Assembly (NCBI RefSeq): GCF_947623445.1
Contig: NC_135241.1
Location: 21,206,501 to 21,270,500 of the forward strand
From: Clavelina lepadiformis
Taxonomy: Eukaryota > Chordata > Ascidiacea > Aplousobranchia > Clavelinidae
DNA length: 64,000 nucleotides
Direction of reading: 5' to 3'
In this document: positions 1 through 10,800 of the stretch, piece by piece
Numbering within the stretch: the first letter of the stretch is position 1
How the letters are laid out: each line of letters begins with the position of its first letter
Made by a program: the position numbers and the translations under genes
The notes under the pieces: model-generated
What the model was told of the DNA's origin: nothing
The model's database searches: none
What the model saw: only the letters and a program-made list of their open reading frames with translations

Positions 1-682
1 CAACTCAATGATGCCAAGGTAGTTACCATTATGAGGGGAACCTATGATCTCATCCGCGCCCCTTATAGCAAGGCCACGCTTAGCTAGGAATATCAGAACG
101 TCGATGAGCCGCTTTACAATCTGGCGCCAGTAACACCGCTCTTCCTCGACCTGTTTAGCGGCTAGGTAGTCAACACGACCGGCCTCCCTCTGTCGGCTCG
201 CAAAAGACAACATAGCCTTGCGATGACCATCGCTTGGTTTTACAATAGTTCCGGGTAGTGAACAATCGTCACGGCCCTAATGTTTGGTGTGCTCCCAAAT
301 TCTGCCAAATGACGTTATGAAACCTTCTAAAGTTGTTCGTCACTTTCATTCAAAGCACAACAATCTTGAAGGCAAGCCACTTGAATATTTTGGACGAATA
401 TTCTCTGATATGAACGATTAAAAAAAGCAAATGAAAAGATGACGACTACCGAAAAATCCTTTCTTCATGAATCCTATCTAGTTTCTCTACGAATAGTTAA
501 AACCAAAAAAAGCATACACGATTGGGGAAGAGTTAATAAAGCCGTGCATCTTATCTGCGGCTGAAGTAATGAAGGGCCCTGAAACAGCTCGAAAAGTGTT
601 ATAATTTTTCATCTTAAATAAGTAGTCTATGCCAAAATCTTGCTTTATCTTACGTGCCTAGGCGTAACACTGTGCCTAGGCG
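1..682 (-). mobile_element. Outer hAT copy, internal part (interrupted)
   Basis: This stretch repeats positions 2647-3328 of the intact hAT copy next to it, with a constant offset of 2646, so it is the interior of a second copy of the same transposon. Bases 1 to about 214 encode, on the minus strand, the N-terminal part of the same transposase; the rest of that gene would lie left of the window. The copy is broken at 682 by insertion of the complete hAT at 683-3494 and resumes at 3503. Read directly from the sequence; the hAT assignment rests on the neighbouring transposase. Confidence 0.9.
675..682. repeat. 8-bp target-site duplication, left (CCTAGGCG)
   Basis: Direct repeat of 3495-3502 flanking the inner hAT. 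The uninterrupted target sequence is preserved inside the element itself at 3321-3328, giving an internal empty-site control. Confidence 0.92.
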
Positions 683-3494
683 CAGGGCCGGATTAAGACG
701 AAACTGGGCCTGATGCTGCAGCGCAAAAACAGGCCTATTTTTTCTAGGCATTGGTACATATGCATTCGACACTCTGACTCCACCGTACACGCGTAATCAG
801 ACCGACCAAAGAGCCTTTATTGCTTTCGACGCAGTCAGCCAAATTTTAATGAACATGAACAATAATAACGACGTGTTATCGTAAAAACTCGAGAGTAACA
901 TCAGGCTATGTAACACCAACACAATTCAATACCAATATTGCCTGAAAAGCGGAGTTAATGAAGAAAAGGCTAATCCAGATCAACTTAACGTTGGCATATT
1001 GTCAATGCTGCGCTAGTGCTGCTTACTTATACTACTGTTTTTCGAGCCTTAGCAAGCGCGAAATCTTCGATCATGTCAGTGCAGTCAAGGCTGCTCAGCA
1101 CCTCATGTTCAATGCTCATAAGCGCCAGCATGTTTAGCCTTTCCTCCCTCATCGAGGACCGCAGCTCTCCTTTGACTATTCCCAGTTTTGAGAAGCTCCG
1201 CTCGCCGGAGGCATTAGACACCATCAAGCACAGATAGATGCGCAAAGCAATCTCGACGTTTGGAAATGTTTGAGAAAGGTTCAACGACGACAAAAGCTTG
1301 TACATGGTAAGCTCTGCTGACTCGTTCACACTCACCGATTTCTGGGTGCGCATAAATGCAGCAAACTGTATGAGCTCAGCCACCAGCGTGTCTTCCAAGT
1401 CATCTGGATACGAGGAAACGAGATTTTGAGCTTTATTCTCGATCTGCTTTATGCTCAATGACGTTAGCTCCGAAAGAAATCCGAATGTTGTAGATATATC
1501 CTCATACGCCTTCATTCGCTTTTCCAGTTCAGCTAACAGTCTGTCGATCATGACCAGATATATATGGGTTTTGAATGTTTCCCTAGGGGTGAGGTTTTCT
1601 TCGTTTGCAGCTCCTTCATCAGGCATTCGCTTTCGCTTACGGCCTCGACGTTCTTCAGCCTTGTATTCGCCGTGAGGAACCTTTTCGATCGCCATCTGCT
1701 CATACACGTCAAATCTGTCCCGTGCAAATTGAATCGTGTCGACCAGTGATGCCAATAAACTAGTTGCCGTATTCAGACTGACTGTAGGGTCTTGGAGGCT
1801 AATGCTCGTACTGTTGAGACGGCATAGGATATCGTTCCAGGCAGTCGCCATAACTGCTGTCTCAAGTTCGTCCATCCTGCGCGAAAATCCGTCGGCCTGG
1901 TTTCTCGTATCGGCCTTCTGCTCCTTATCTGCCGCAAGCTCATCCAGGACTTCTTGAATGCTCTTCCACCCTTCTACTAGCGCTTTGACAGCATCTGCAC
2001 GTTCACACCATCGGGTTCCAGACAAACCTTTGAGCGTTAATGTGCAGCGATTCTTCAGTTTCTGCCAGCGATATGTCGATTCAGACAGGAAAACGTATAG
2101 TCCATTGACAAAATGAAAAAACCTGGTACAGCCAGCGCAGCTATTAACAGCCTGGTCTCCTACCAGGTTTAAACTGTGGTTGCAGCATGGAATAAAAGCA
2201 GCATATTTACATTCTCGCTTCACAATTGCCTGGACACCGTTGTACCGTCCTGACATGTTTGACGCATTGTCATACGACTGGCCTCTGCAGTTAGTAACAT
2301 CCAAGCCATTTTCCTTCAGAAAGTTCAGAAGTATGCTAGCCATGTGCGTAGCGGTGTGTCTCATCATAGGCAAGAATGTCAGGAACCGTTCAACTGGACC
2401 CAACGGCAGAACATATCGAATAACAATCGTTAGCTGGTCGAGGTGTGATACGTCAGGTGTAGAGTCAATCGAGACAGAGAAATACTTCGCCTTCTTGGCT
2501 TCTTTCAGGATGGTGTCCTGCACCTTTTGTCCCATGAGCTGCACCAGCTCCTCGCAAATTGTGGATGACAAATAAGAAATGTGACCTTTCCCGCAGTTCG
2601 CATATTTTCTAATATGGCTAGCCAGCAGAGTATCGTACTCCGCCAACAACTCAATGATGCCAAGGTAGTTACCATTATGAGGGGAACCTATGATCTCATC
2701 CGCGCCCCTTATAGCAAGGCCACGCTTAGCTAGGAATATCAGAACGTCGATGAGCCGCTTTACAATCTGGCGCCAGTAACACCGCTCTTCCTCGACCTGT
2801 TTAGCGGCTAGGTAGTCAACACGACCGGCCTCCCTCTGTCGGCTCGCAAAAGACAACATAGCCTTGCGATGACCATCGCTTGGTTTTACAATAGTTCCGG
2901 GTAGTGAACAATCGTCACGGCCCTAATGTTTGGTGTGCTCCCAAATTCTGCCAAATGACGTTATGAAACCTTCTAAAGTTGTTCGTCACTTTCATTCAAA
3001 GCACAACAATCTTGAAGGCAAGCCACTTGAATATTTTGGACGAATATTCTCTGATATGAACGATTAAAAAAAGCAAATGAAAAGATGACGACTACCGAAA
3101 AATCCTTTCTTCATGAATCCTATCTAGTTTCTCTACGAATAGTTAAAACCAAAAAAAGCATACACGATTGGGGAAGAGTTAATAAAGCCGTGCATCTTAT
3201 CTGCGGCTGAAGTAATGAAGGGCCCTGAAACAGCTCGAAAAGTGTTATAATTTTTCATCTTAAATAAGTAGTCTATGCCAAAATCTTGCTTTATCTTACG
3301 TGCCTAGGCGTAACACTGTGCCTAGGCGTGCGAAAGTCGGACTACAAATTTCATAATAAGAATTATTTGTGGGTTAATTAAGCAAAGGAAAACTGTTCAG
3401 CGTCCGGAAAATTCACGTCTGTTTTCGTCTGGGCCTATTTCAGGAATGGGCCTAATGCTGCAGCATCAATAGCATCCACCTTAATCCTGCACTG
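683..3494 (-). mobile_element. Complete hAT DNA transposon (inner copy)
   Basis: A 2812-bp element. The left end begins CAGGGCCGGATTAAG and the right end finishes CTTAATCCTGCACTG, imperfect inverted ends of hAT type. It is flanked on both sides by the 8-bp duplication CCTAGGCG (675-682 and 3495-3502), the target-site size expected for hAT. It carries one long minus-strand transposase reading frame and is inserted into another copy of itself at an internal CCTAGGCG that is also visible inside this copy at 3321-3328. Confidence 0.92.
1027..2859 (-). CDS. hAT transposase, ZMYM1/TTF-type, probably N-terminally incomplete
   Basis: A 610-residue uninterrupted frame. It has the layout of the hAT transposases related to TTF-zinc-finger and ZMYM1-like proteins: a DUF4371-like core in the first half (around D-S-T-P-D-V-S and the R-G-Q-S-Y-D-N-A-S block, with catalytic acidic residues) and a C-terminal hAT dimerisation region with the signature S-G-E-R-S-F-S-K-L near residue 560. 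Just upstream of the first ATG the frame continues for about 19 codons (ending G-H-R-K-A before the start Met), matching the tail of a TTF-type zinc finger, until a stop at about 2923. So the true start is probably further upstream and the zinc finger is lost or on another exon. The protein would cut and rejoin the element's ends. The absence of stops suggests recent activity. Confidence 0.88.
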   Translation of the reverse strand: MLSFASRQREAGRVDYLAAKQVEEERCYWRQIVKRLIDVLIFLAKRGLAIRGADEIIGSPHNGNYLGIIELLAEYDTLLASHIRKYANCGKGHISYLSSTICEELVQLMGQKVQDTILKEAKKAKYFSVSIDSTPDVSHLDQLTIVIRYVLPLGPVERFLTFLPMMRHTATHMASILLNFLKENGLDVTNCRGQSYDNASNMSGRYNGVQAIVKRECKYAAFIPCCNHSLNLVGDQAVNSCAGCTRFFHFVNGLYVFLSESTYRWQKLKNRCTLTLKGLSGTRWCERADAVKALVEGWKSIQEVLDELAADKEQKADTRNQADGFSRRMDELETAVMATAWNDILCRLNSTSISLQDPTVSLNTATSLLASLVDTIQFARDRFDVYEQMAIEKVPHGEYKAEERRGRKRKRMPDEGAANEENLTPRETFKTHIYLVMIDRLLAELEKRMKAYEDISTTFGFLSELTSLSIKQIENKAQNLVSSYPDDLEDTLVAELIQFAAFMRTQKSVSVNESAELTMYKLLSSLNLSQTFPNVEIALRIYLCLMVSNASGERSFSKLGIVKGELRSSMREERLNMLALMSIEHEVLSSLDCTDMIEDFALAKARKTVV

Positions 3495-3668
3495 CCTAGG
3501 CGTGCGAAAGTCGGACTACAAATTTCATAATAAGAATTATTTGTGGGTTAATTAAGCAAAGGAAAACTGTTCAGCGTCCGGAAAATTCACGTCTGTTTTC
3601 GTCTGGGCCTATTTCAGGAATGGGCCTAATGCTGCAGCATCAATAGCATCCACCTTAATCCTGCACTG
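3495..3668 (-). mobile_element. Outer hAT copy, terminal part
   Basis: After the target duplication (3495-3502), this repeats the last part of the inner element (3329-3494) base for base as far as I compared, ending in the same CTTAATCCTGCACTG terminus. Together with 1-682 it makes up the interrupted outer copy. Its own target duplication would be AATACATG at 3669-3676, with the partner left of the window. Confidence 0.9.
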
Positions 3669-3673
3669 AATAC

Positions 3674-4135
3674 ATGGCTACACGTTTTCAAAAGGCTTTA
3701 TCTTTGGAGCTGCAAGATGGGTCTATGTTTAATGACCAGATTACGTATGGTGTTGCAAAGGAAGCTTCCAGCGATTTGAAACTACGTCTAGAGTTGCCCA
3801 ATAACCATGCTGAAATTACCACATATTCTTGGGTGTGTATAAATGGTCAAACGTTTAAGCCCGGTTGCTTTATTTGTTGTGGAGTTGAAGTGGAGCTGCC
3901 AATTTTTTGGCGTGTGATTAATATATTGAGTATTCAAGGCAAGATCTTATTTGATGCTATGAGATATAAAACACTTGGGTTTAACTGTGGTTACTGTTCA
4001 TTTGCAATTCAGGAATCTAGTGTCATAAAATTACTTTCGTTTAATAACCTGTTGCATTATGAGCCACTTTGCTGTTACTTGTGTGGACAAGAGTGCTTTT
4101 TAGCGTCTAAAATTGATTTTTATGCATTGATATAG
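3674..4135 (+). pseudogene. Orphan coding fragment, 5' end cut by hAT
   Basis: A 153-codon frame starting 5 bases after the end of the outer hAT. The middle (residues 50-125) has the spacing W-V-x-I-N-G-Q-x-F-K-P-G, then L-P-I-F-W-R-V, then L-H-Y-E-P-L. This resembles a C-terminal module I associate with uncharacterised transposon-linked proteins in cnidarians and lancelets. That memory is not firm enough to name a family. The frame is cysteine-rich at its end. It is most likely the last exon or a remnant of a longer gene truncated by the hAT insertion; the ATG may not be a real start. Confidence 0.4.
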
Positions 4136-5383
4136 ATATGGAATTTAAGTGTGTACGTAACAATTGATTTGTTACGTATTGATTTGATTTGAAAGTGAAA
4201 AAATTAATGTTATAGATCCAATTCAATTAAAAACGAGTTTGCTGCAGAATTAATTAATGTAAGCACAAGTATGCGCTATACAGCGGCTGCGATTCAGACA
4301 AAATATACCTGTCCTATAGGTTCATATAAAATCATTTTTGTATATTGGAAGAATGACGATTTCAACAGAAAATTATGTTAACTTGTAACATTTTAGTGAT
4401 GTAACACTAAGTACTGTAATAAATTGTTTCTCGCTTACAATTAGAAGCCGGTGCACACTTTGGATTACACTACAATAAGTTTTGCGGCGAAAGGGCAGCG
4501 GCCAAACAGGAATCATAACGGCATGGTGTTAATCAGACAATATTACGTTGTTGGCTCTTGCAAACTGACTAAGTTTTCTTTCAACTAAATGTTAGCCAAG
4601 AAATTCAAAATGTCTAGTAATAAGGCCGCAATAACGGTAGGTTTCTCAATAATAGGTCATTAGTTAGCAATCCTACATATTAGGCTGAGAATTACTAACA
4701 ACAAGGAAGGAAACTTGGAAATATACTAACAATGAGACTTAATTGTTAAATGCACTAAGAATAAGCCAAAATTCGAGTTCATCAAACAACTGCACTAAAT
4801 ATAAGCCTTTTGAACTAACAATAAGGCATTATTTTTTGCAGTGTACACGGTACACCTGTATCCCAGTCTGTATTTCATGAAAGGATTCGCTAAGATCTTG
4901 GATGCACAGACTCGCTAACTCAAGTGTGCTCTGTCCAGGTGTTCAACGGCTTTTTAAGTACCAGTAATCTATAGTAAGAAGTTTGGAATAGCACGCACGA
5001 GATTCATCAACGTACAAGTCTGCATCTAGGCTAGGCTACTTACGATAAACAAACAAAGAAACATTAGTTGTTTGAATTCCAACTTATAATAAACAAACAA
5101 AGAACTAAAGCTTCAGTGCACCCCATCACGCCAAAACTTGTGTCTTAGCGCGCACGATTTCACGTCGAAAACTGCCGTACTTTCCAGTTGTGCCAGCAAT
5201 CAAGCAAAAGCAAGCCAACCGCAGTAACAGTAAACCATGTCATACGATTGAAGTGCATTCTCTCAAGTAAATTTCTGCAGAAAAAGTTATAGACATCTAA
5301 TAAAGTAAAAATGTATATTTTCTTTGTTGTATTAATTCATTAAACTTGAATCTTTCTTACATACTATGTTGTTTGCAGGGTTG
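4136..5383. other. Intergenic, no gene seen
   Basis: AT-rich with only short frames. Around 4605-4830 the phrase ACTAACAATAAGGC recurs in degenerate form about six times, and AATAAACAAACAAAGAA occurs twice (about 5042 and 5088). Neither suggests a coding or RNA gene. Confidence 0.5.
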
Positions 5384-5444
5384 TAACCAAATCATTTTTT
5401 CCTACTTGAGTCAAGTCAAGTTGAGTTGAGACTTGAGTCAAGCT
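5384..5444. repeat. GAGTCAAGTC-rich interspersed repeat, piece
   Basis: The segment starting GTAACCAAA and running through several GAGTCAAGTC motifs also occurs, longer, at about 18648-18755. The copy here is cut off exactly where the 5' LTR begins and does not resume after the 3' LTR. Confidence 0.6.
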
Positions 5445-6229
5445 TGTGGCGGCTTGGCTCGCTTTTGTAAAATCCTTACGTCTTTCGTAGAAATGTGTTT
5501 TCCAGAACAATTGGAGTTTTTAAACTTTCAGTCCCGCCACATCATTCTTATGAAAGAGTTTTCCAGCTAGTAAATGGAGTTTAAAACTTGCCTTTTCAGA
5601 ACACTGCAAACTACCGTTGGTATATTTGAAAACTTGCTACGAATAACTTCGTGTGAAAGCTCCTTATTTAGTACGTTACCAGGTCGCTTCCAAGTAACTG
5701 TTTCCAACTTAACCAAATTTAATTTGCATTGCAAACACACCGATTTTCACGTTCACACGCTTTGAAATGTTCATGCCTTTTTTGTCATATATTTCCGCCA
5801 CATCGCAGCACGTTTTATAAGCTTGAACTTTTGTGTGAGACTCCCTCAGAGCCTCAGAACCTCAGTCACAGACGCGAAGTTATAGACATATGTAATACCG
5901 TACTACTGTAGTTGTGGTGATTGAATCAGTAGACATCGTGTAAACAGTCACATGACTTGTGTTCTCGGTTATTTGTAATATTGAGAAAGTGTACAGCACC
6001 TACAATAAAAGCCTTTTCTGGCAAACGGTATTTGTTATAATATAATACGAACGTTCGGCTATCAGAAAGGTTAGAGAATTCTAACCGCACGCAACAATAG
6101 AGTCAGATACTAATGTAGTAGGTTAACTAAGTCAATAACGTAACGTAAGCTAAGACCGATAAACTCTGCATCTGTATCTGCATCTGTCGGCATCAACCTC
6201 TACATCCTAAAACGACCCCAACCTCTACA
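5445..6229 (+). repeat. 5' LTR
   Basis: Begins TGTGGCGGCTTGG and most likely ends ...CTCTACA, just before the primer site. The portion 5445-6225 reappears at 14058-14838 with constant offset 8613. A polyadenylation signal AATAAA lies at 6004-6009, which would define the R/U5 side. Short frames inside the LTR occur identically in both copies and are not genes. Confidence 0.9.
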
Positions 6230-6233
6230 TTTC

Positions 6234-6248
6234 TGATGACCCCGACGT
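6234..6248 (+). promoter_or_regulatory. Primer binding site, tRNA-Trp-like
   Basis: TGATGACCCCGACGT lies 4 bases after the proposed LTR end. From memory, the complement of the 3' end of animal tRNA-Trp(CCA) begins TGGTGACCCCGACGT, so 14 of 15 match, the exception being the third base of the CCA complement. Degenerate echoes of the motif (GTGACAACCCGACGTT) follow downstream to about 6350. Confidence 0.65.
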
Positions 6249-6416
6249 TCTAGTGACCACCGACATTTCTGGTGACAACCCGACGTTCTACTGACAACCC
6301 GACGCTTCGACGTTCTAATAAACCACCGACGTTCTAGTGATCACTGACGATCTTGTGTCAAAAACGACGCGTTTCAATTCTCACACTCTCGCAATTCGCA
6401 CAACCGTTCTTCACTG

Positions 6417-6422
6417 GTAAGT
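6417..6422 (+). promoter_or_regulatory. Candidate leader splice donor
   Basis: CTG|GTAAGT in the untranslated leader between primer site and gag, the position used by retroviruses to make spliced env RNA. It pairs logically with the acceptors at 10970 and 13350. Inferred from consensus only. Confidence 0.55.
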
Positions 6423-6636
6423 GGATTTTTCACTTTTTATACAACTACTTGCAACCATAGCTTGTAAATGCATGCTCATCGGCTTGTACCTTATTAAATT
6501 AGCTTAAGCTATTCTTATTGTGCTGCATTGTGCTGCAGTTTGAAATAAAAGTTTCTTGTTGTAAAGTATTTTTTGGTTCAATTGTGAACAATTTTTGCGG
6601 TGCGCCGCCTAAAACATTTTCTATCGGTTTTGATAA

Positions 6637-7896
6637 ATGTCACAACCTGTGCCGACACAACGAAAAGTTACTTCGGTGCCTGGCAAAGCTAAGACAGAAT
6701 ACCACATGAGCACACGATCAACCGACCGTTCCAACGAGTCAATTAATAATACAACTATGTCGAACGAAAACGGGGAGGGATCTGCAAATACTCCCGATAA
6801 TGGCATTGCTGGTCCGTCTGGTCTGGGTACTAGTAACCAATTACCAACAAACGCGCAACCACAGAACAATACTTTACGAAACGATTTGTTTTCACACGTT
6901 AAACTTCCTACCTTTTGGAAATTTAATCCCGAAGCGTGGATTTCTCACCTTGAACATAAATTTTCTCTTTATCAAATCACTTCTCAAACTAATCGTTACT
7001 TGTTGGCGGTAGAGGCAATTCCTGCGAAAGACCTCGCGCTCCTTCGGTTACCTTCGGCGTCAGCACAGAACTGCTACGACATATTGATCAATGAAATCTT
7101 GAGAAACTTTGATAAACGTGAGGACCATTTAGATTTTTTGTTGGCGGACCTGACGCTGCACGATCAGTCCCCGAAACATTTAATGCGCGAATTAATGAGC
7201 GCAGTAGGTCAAGAGAATCTTACTCCGCCAGTCGTCAAACTAATTCGTGCTAAATTCCTTAAAGCGTTACCACCAGACGTCGCAATTGCGTTAGCCAGCG
7301 TGGAACATCACGATCTCCAGAACCTTGCAAGCAGAGCCCACGAAATCTTGCTGCTTAAACAACCAAAAACTTCTTCGCACAACCTTTCCCTTGCCATCAC
7401 TGATACGGATGACATTGACTACCCAATGCAACCGCAAATACAGCAAATTCAATTGTCTAAACCACCGCGCTATACACGATCTAACGCTAACAACGAATCT
7501 AAGAGTTCCGGGCAAAGAAATACGAATTTCACAAATCAAAATACGCCAAACCAACGCAATTCATTTAACTCAGCATGGCAACAACGATCACCACGCACAA
7601 ACAATGGACAGTTTCACAAATCATACAGCAACAACGGGTTTAATCGAGATAATCGCCGACAAAATGGTTCTTCTTTTGCAAACCAACGCAAATATAATTT
7701 TTTACATTCATCCCCCACATTTCAGAAACCAGACTACCAACGTAGCAATTACCCTTGCGCGTCTGATGCTTCTAATGGCTTATGTTATTACCACGCCCGC
7801 TTCGGTAGGGATGCGCGCCGCTGTCACCCAAGTTGTAGCATGTGGGAGAACCAATCCCGCCCAACAAAAAACGCGTGGCGATCGACGCAACATTAA
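6637..7896 (+). CDS. Gag polyprotein of gypsy element
   Basis: 419 codons. Residues 1-80 are low-complexity, rich in Asn, Ser and Thr. Residues 85-245 form a capsid-like helical region (starting L-P-T-F-W-K-F, with W-I-S-H-L-E and later L-A-S-R-A-H-E-I-L) typical of arthropod and chordate gypsy Gag. Residues 270-370 are basic and Asn/Gln/Arg-rich, as in nucleocapsid. The end carries a C-Y-Y-H-A-R-F-G...C...C cluster instead of a classic CCHC knuckle. The stop at 7894-7896 lies 21 bases after an in-phase slippery site that leads into pol. It would assemble the particle and package RNA. Confidence 0.85.
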   Translation: MSQPVPTQRKVTSVPGKAKTEYHMSTRSTDRSNESINNTTMSNENGEGSANTPDNGIAGPSGLGTSNQLPTNAQPQNNTLRNDLFSHVKLPTFWKFNPEAWISHLEHKFSLYQITSQTNRYLLAVEAIPAKDLALLRLPSASAQNCYDILINEILRNFDKREDHLDFLLADLTLHDQSPKHLMRELMSAVGQENLTPPVVKLIRAKFLKALPPDVAIALASVEHHDLQNLASRAHEILLLKQPKTSSHNLSLAITDTDDIDYPMQPQIQQIQLSKPPRYTRSNANNESKSSGQRNTNFTNQNTPNQRNSFNSAWQQRSPRTNNGQFHKSYSNNGFNRDNRRQNGSSFANQRKYNFLHSSPTFQKPDYQRSNYPCASDASNGLCYYHARFGRDARRCHPSCSMWENQSRPTKNAWRSTQH

Positions 7897-10800
7897 CCCC
7901 GTCAGTCCCGTCGATCGCATCAACAATAAAAAGAGGCTGCCCCTTGTTAACTGTATATGATCACGCCAATAGTATTCACTTTTATGTAGATAGCGCGGCA
8001 GCAACTTCTCTTTTGTCCGCTAGTTTAGCTGACGTATCAAACCGCAAACCGCAAACACCGCTTTTCGCTGCTAACAGCACGCCAATTACTACGTATGGCA
8101 CTACACAACTTAATGTTTCCCTTCATCCTCGTTTTTCTTATCCCTTTGAATTTGTGCTTGCGGACACACCTTTTTGCATATTGGGGCTGGATTTCCTCAC
8201 TGAATACAACTTTGTTTTGGATCTTAAAGCCAAGCATCTCATAGATGTACCGAACCAACAGCAATATACGTTAGAGCCTGTTGAAAGTGATCCTGTTCGC
8301 ATATCCATTCTCAGCCAGATAGATCCTGTTGCAGACCTTTTACATCAATTTCCAGACTTGCAAAAACCCATGTCAGCTGTTAAACCAGTGAAGCATTCCA
8401 TCGTTCACCACATCCATACCACAGGTTCTCCTGTACGTGCACGTCCACGTCGATATAGCCCAGAAACAATGCAGATCTTGAAGAAAGAAATTGACAGCTT
8501 GCTGGAGCGAGAAATTATCCGATACAGTGATTCTCCTTATGGAAGTCCGGCCTTGCTCGTTCCTAAAGGCTCTTCTGGCAATAAATATCGTCTTGTCGTT
8601 GATTATAAATTAGTCAACAAACAAACAATCGACAGCTGTTACCCTCTTCCGTTCTTACATAGTTTTTCCGAGGTTTTGTATGGTAAAACTGTCTTCTCTA
8701 AATGCGATCTCCAAAACGCCTTTCATCAAATAAAAGTGGCTCCAGAAGATGTCCATAAAACGGCGTTTGTTTGCCCCCTAGGACAATTTGAATACACAAG
8801 ACTCCCATTCGGTTTATCGGGCGCCCCACGGACCTTTTCCAGACTAATAGGGGAAGTAGTACGTCCCCTTCAGCACCTTGGAATCTTTGCTTACCTCGAT
8901 GATATCATCATTGGAAGTAGTAACCTATCAGAACATCTTGAACACCTTAAGTTGCTTTTTCAACGACTTGAGGAATTTGGCTTAACGCTCAATTTAGACA
9001 AAAGTGAATTCAACCGCGAGTCTCTTGACTACCTTGGCCATCACATAAATTCTGAGGGTATACGACCAACTCAAGAAAAAGTGCAGGCCATTCTTGATTA
9101 CCCACAGCCACAAACCTGCAAACAGCTGAAACGTTACTTGGGAATTTATTGCTATTATTTTCGCTTTCTGAAGCATTGTTCCACAACCTTACAACCGCTT
9201 TACAAGCTAGTTCCGAACAGTCGCAGCAAACGCGCGGCCCCTTTAACATGGAATGTCGAAGCCGAATGCGCCTTCGCCAGCAGCAAACAAGCTATTGCAA
9301 ATGCTAGCACTTTAGCGTTTCCGAAACTCCATGCTCCAACTTATCTAACAGTTGACGCTTCGTTGACCGGTATTGGAGCGACATTAGAGCAATTGCAAGG
9401 AAATCAACTTGTTCCTTTGGCCTTCTTTTCAAGACAGCTGAGCGCTAGTCAACGTAAATACAGTTGCTTTGACCGAGAGCTGTTGGCCGCTTACAAGTCA
9501 ATACGTCATTTCCGCTACTTCTTGACAGGCCGACAATTCACTTTGCGTACAGACCATCTCCCTCTGGTTTCAAGTCTCAGTAAGCTCTCCGAACATTACT
9601 CTCCAAGACAGTTCCGGCAATTGTTGTTTGTTTCAGAATATACAACAACCATTGAGCACATCAAAGGCTCTGCCAATGTTGTGGCGGACCTCTTGTCAAG
9701 GTCTCAACCTTCGGCACCCAACATTAATACTCTTTCGGACGTTCCGCCTCCTTTAGAGTATGAGAAAATAGCACAAGCTCAAGCCAATGATCCTGCTATT
9801 CAAAGACTACGCACCGCAACAACATCACTCAAACTCCAGGACTGCAAGCTGCCCAATAAGGACCTTACCATCCTTTGTGACGTGTCCACTGACACAGAGC
9901 GTGTTCTAGTTCCTTCCTCCTTCCAACGTCAAGTATTCCTGCACTTACATAATTTATCGCATCCTGGAAAAAAAGCCACAATTAAGCTCATCAAGGAAAG
10001 ATTTATATGGATAGGGATGTGTAAACAAATCGCTACCTGGGTTCAACAATGCCCAAACTGCCAGGAAGGAAAAATTTTCCGCCACACTAAAACCGCACCG
10101 GGGAAATTTAAAATTCCCTACGGACGATTTTCTGATGTTGCAATTGACTTGATTGGACCACTACCAACCTCCCATGGTTACAAATACATCCTTACGTGTA
10201 TCGACCGATATACGCGTTTCGTTCAAGCGATACCAATCCCTGATGCCACCACGGAAACCGTTGCTGCTTACTTTGTAAATCACTGGTGTTCCTTGGTCGG
10301 TGTTCCAATCATCCTCACAAGTGATCGTGGACCATGTTTCATAAGTTCCGCTTGGGCAGAAATTATGCGCTCGCTTGGTATTCAACATAATCTGACTACA
10401 GCTTACCACCCCACTTCCAATGGAATTACAGAACGCGCAAATGCAGAAATCAAGCGCGCCATCAAGTGTTCAGACGAACCTGAACGTTGGTTTCACAAAT
10501 TGGGTTTTATTGTCTTGGCTCTGCGTAATCGCTATCTCCAGGATTTGAAATGTACACCTGCTGAGTTAGCTTTTGGACACACCTTACGGCTCCCAGGTGG
10601 TTTCTTTTCTGATTCCAAGCTTACCTCTGCAGTTCCTACATCCAGCTACCTCGGTGCCTACCGAGACTTCATCAACGACCTTCAGTTTACTCCAACGACC
10701 GCTCATACAAAATTCATGCAGTCCTACGTGCATCCGGATTTGAAACATTGTGACCGCGTTTATGTTAGATGCGATCATGTCAAACGTGCGTTAGAACGCC

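Noticed and set aside
2180-2575. 131-codon plus-strand frame
   Set aside because: Antisense shadow of the hAT transposase.
5574-5911. Two short frames in the LTR (also 14187-14524)
   Set aside because: They lie inside the LTR, are identical only because LTRs are identical, and have no domain.
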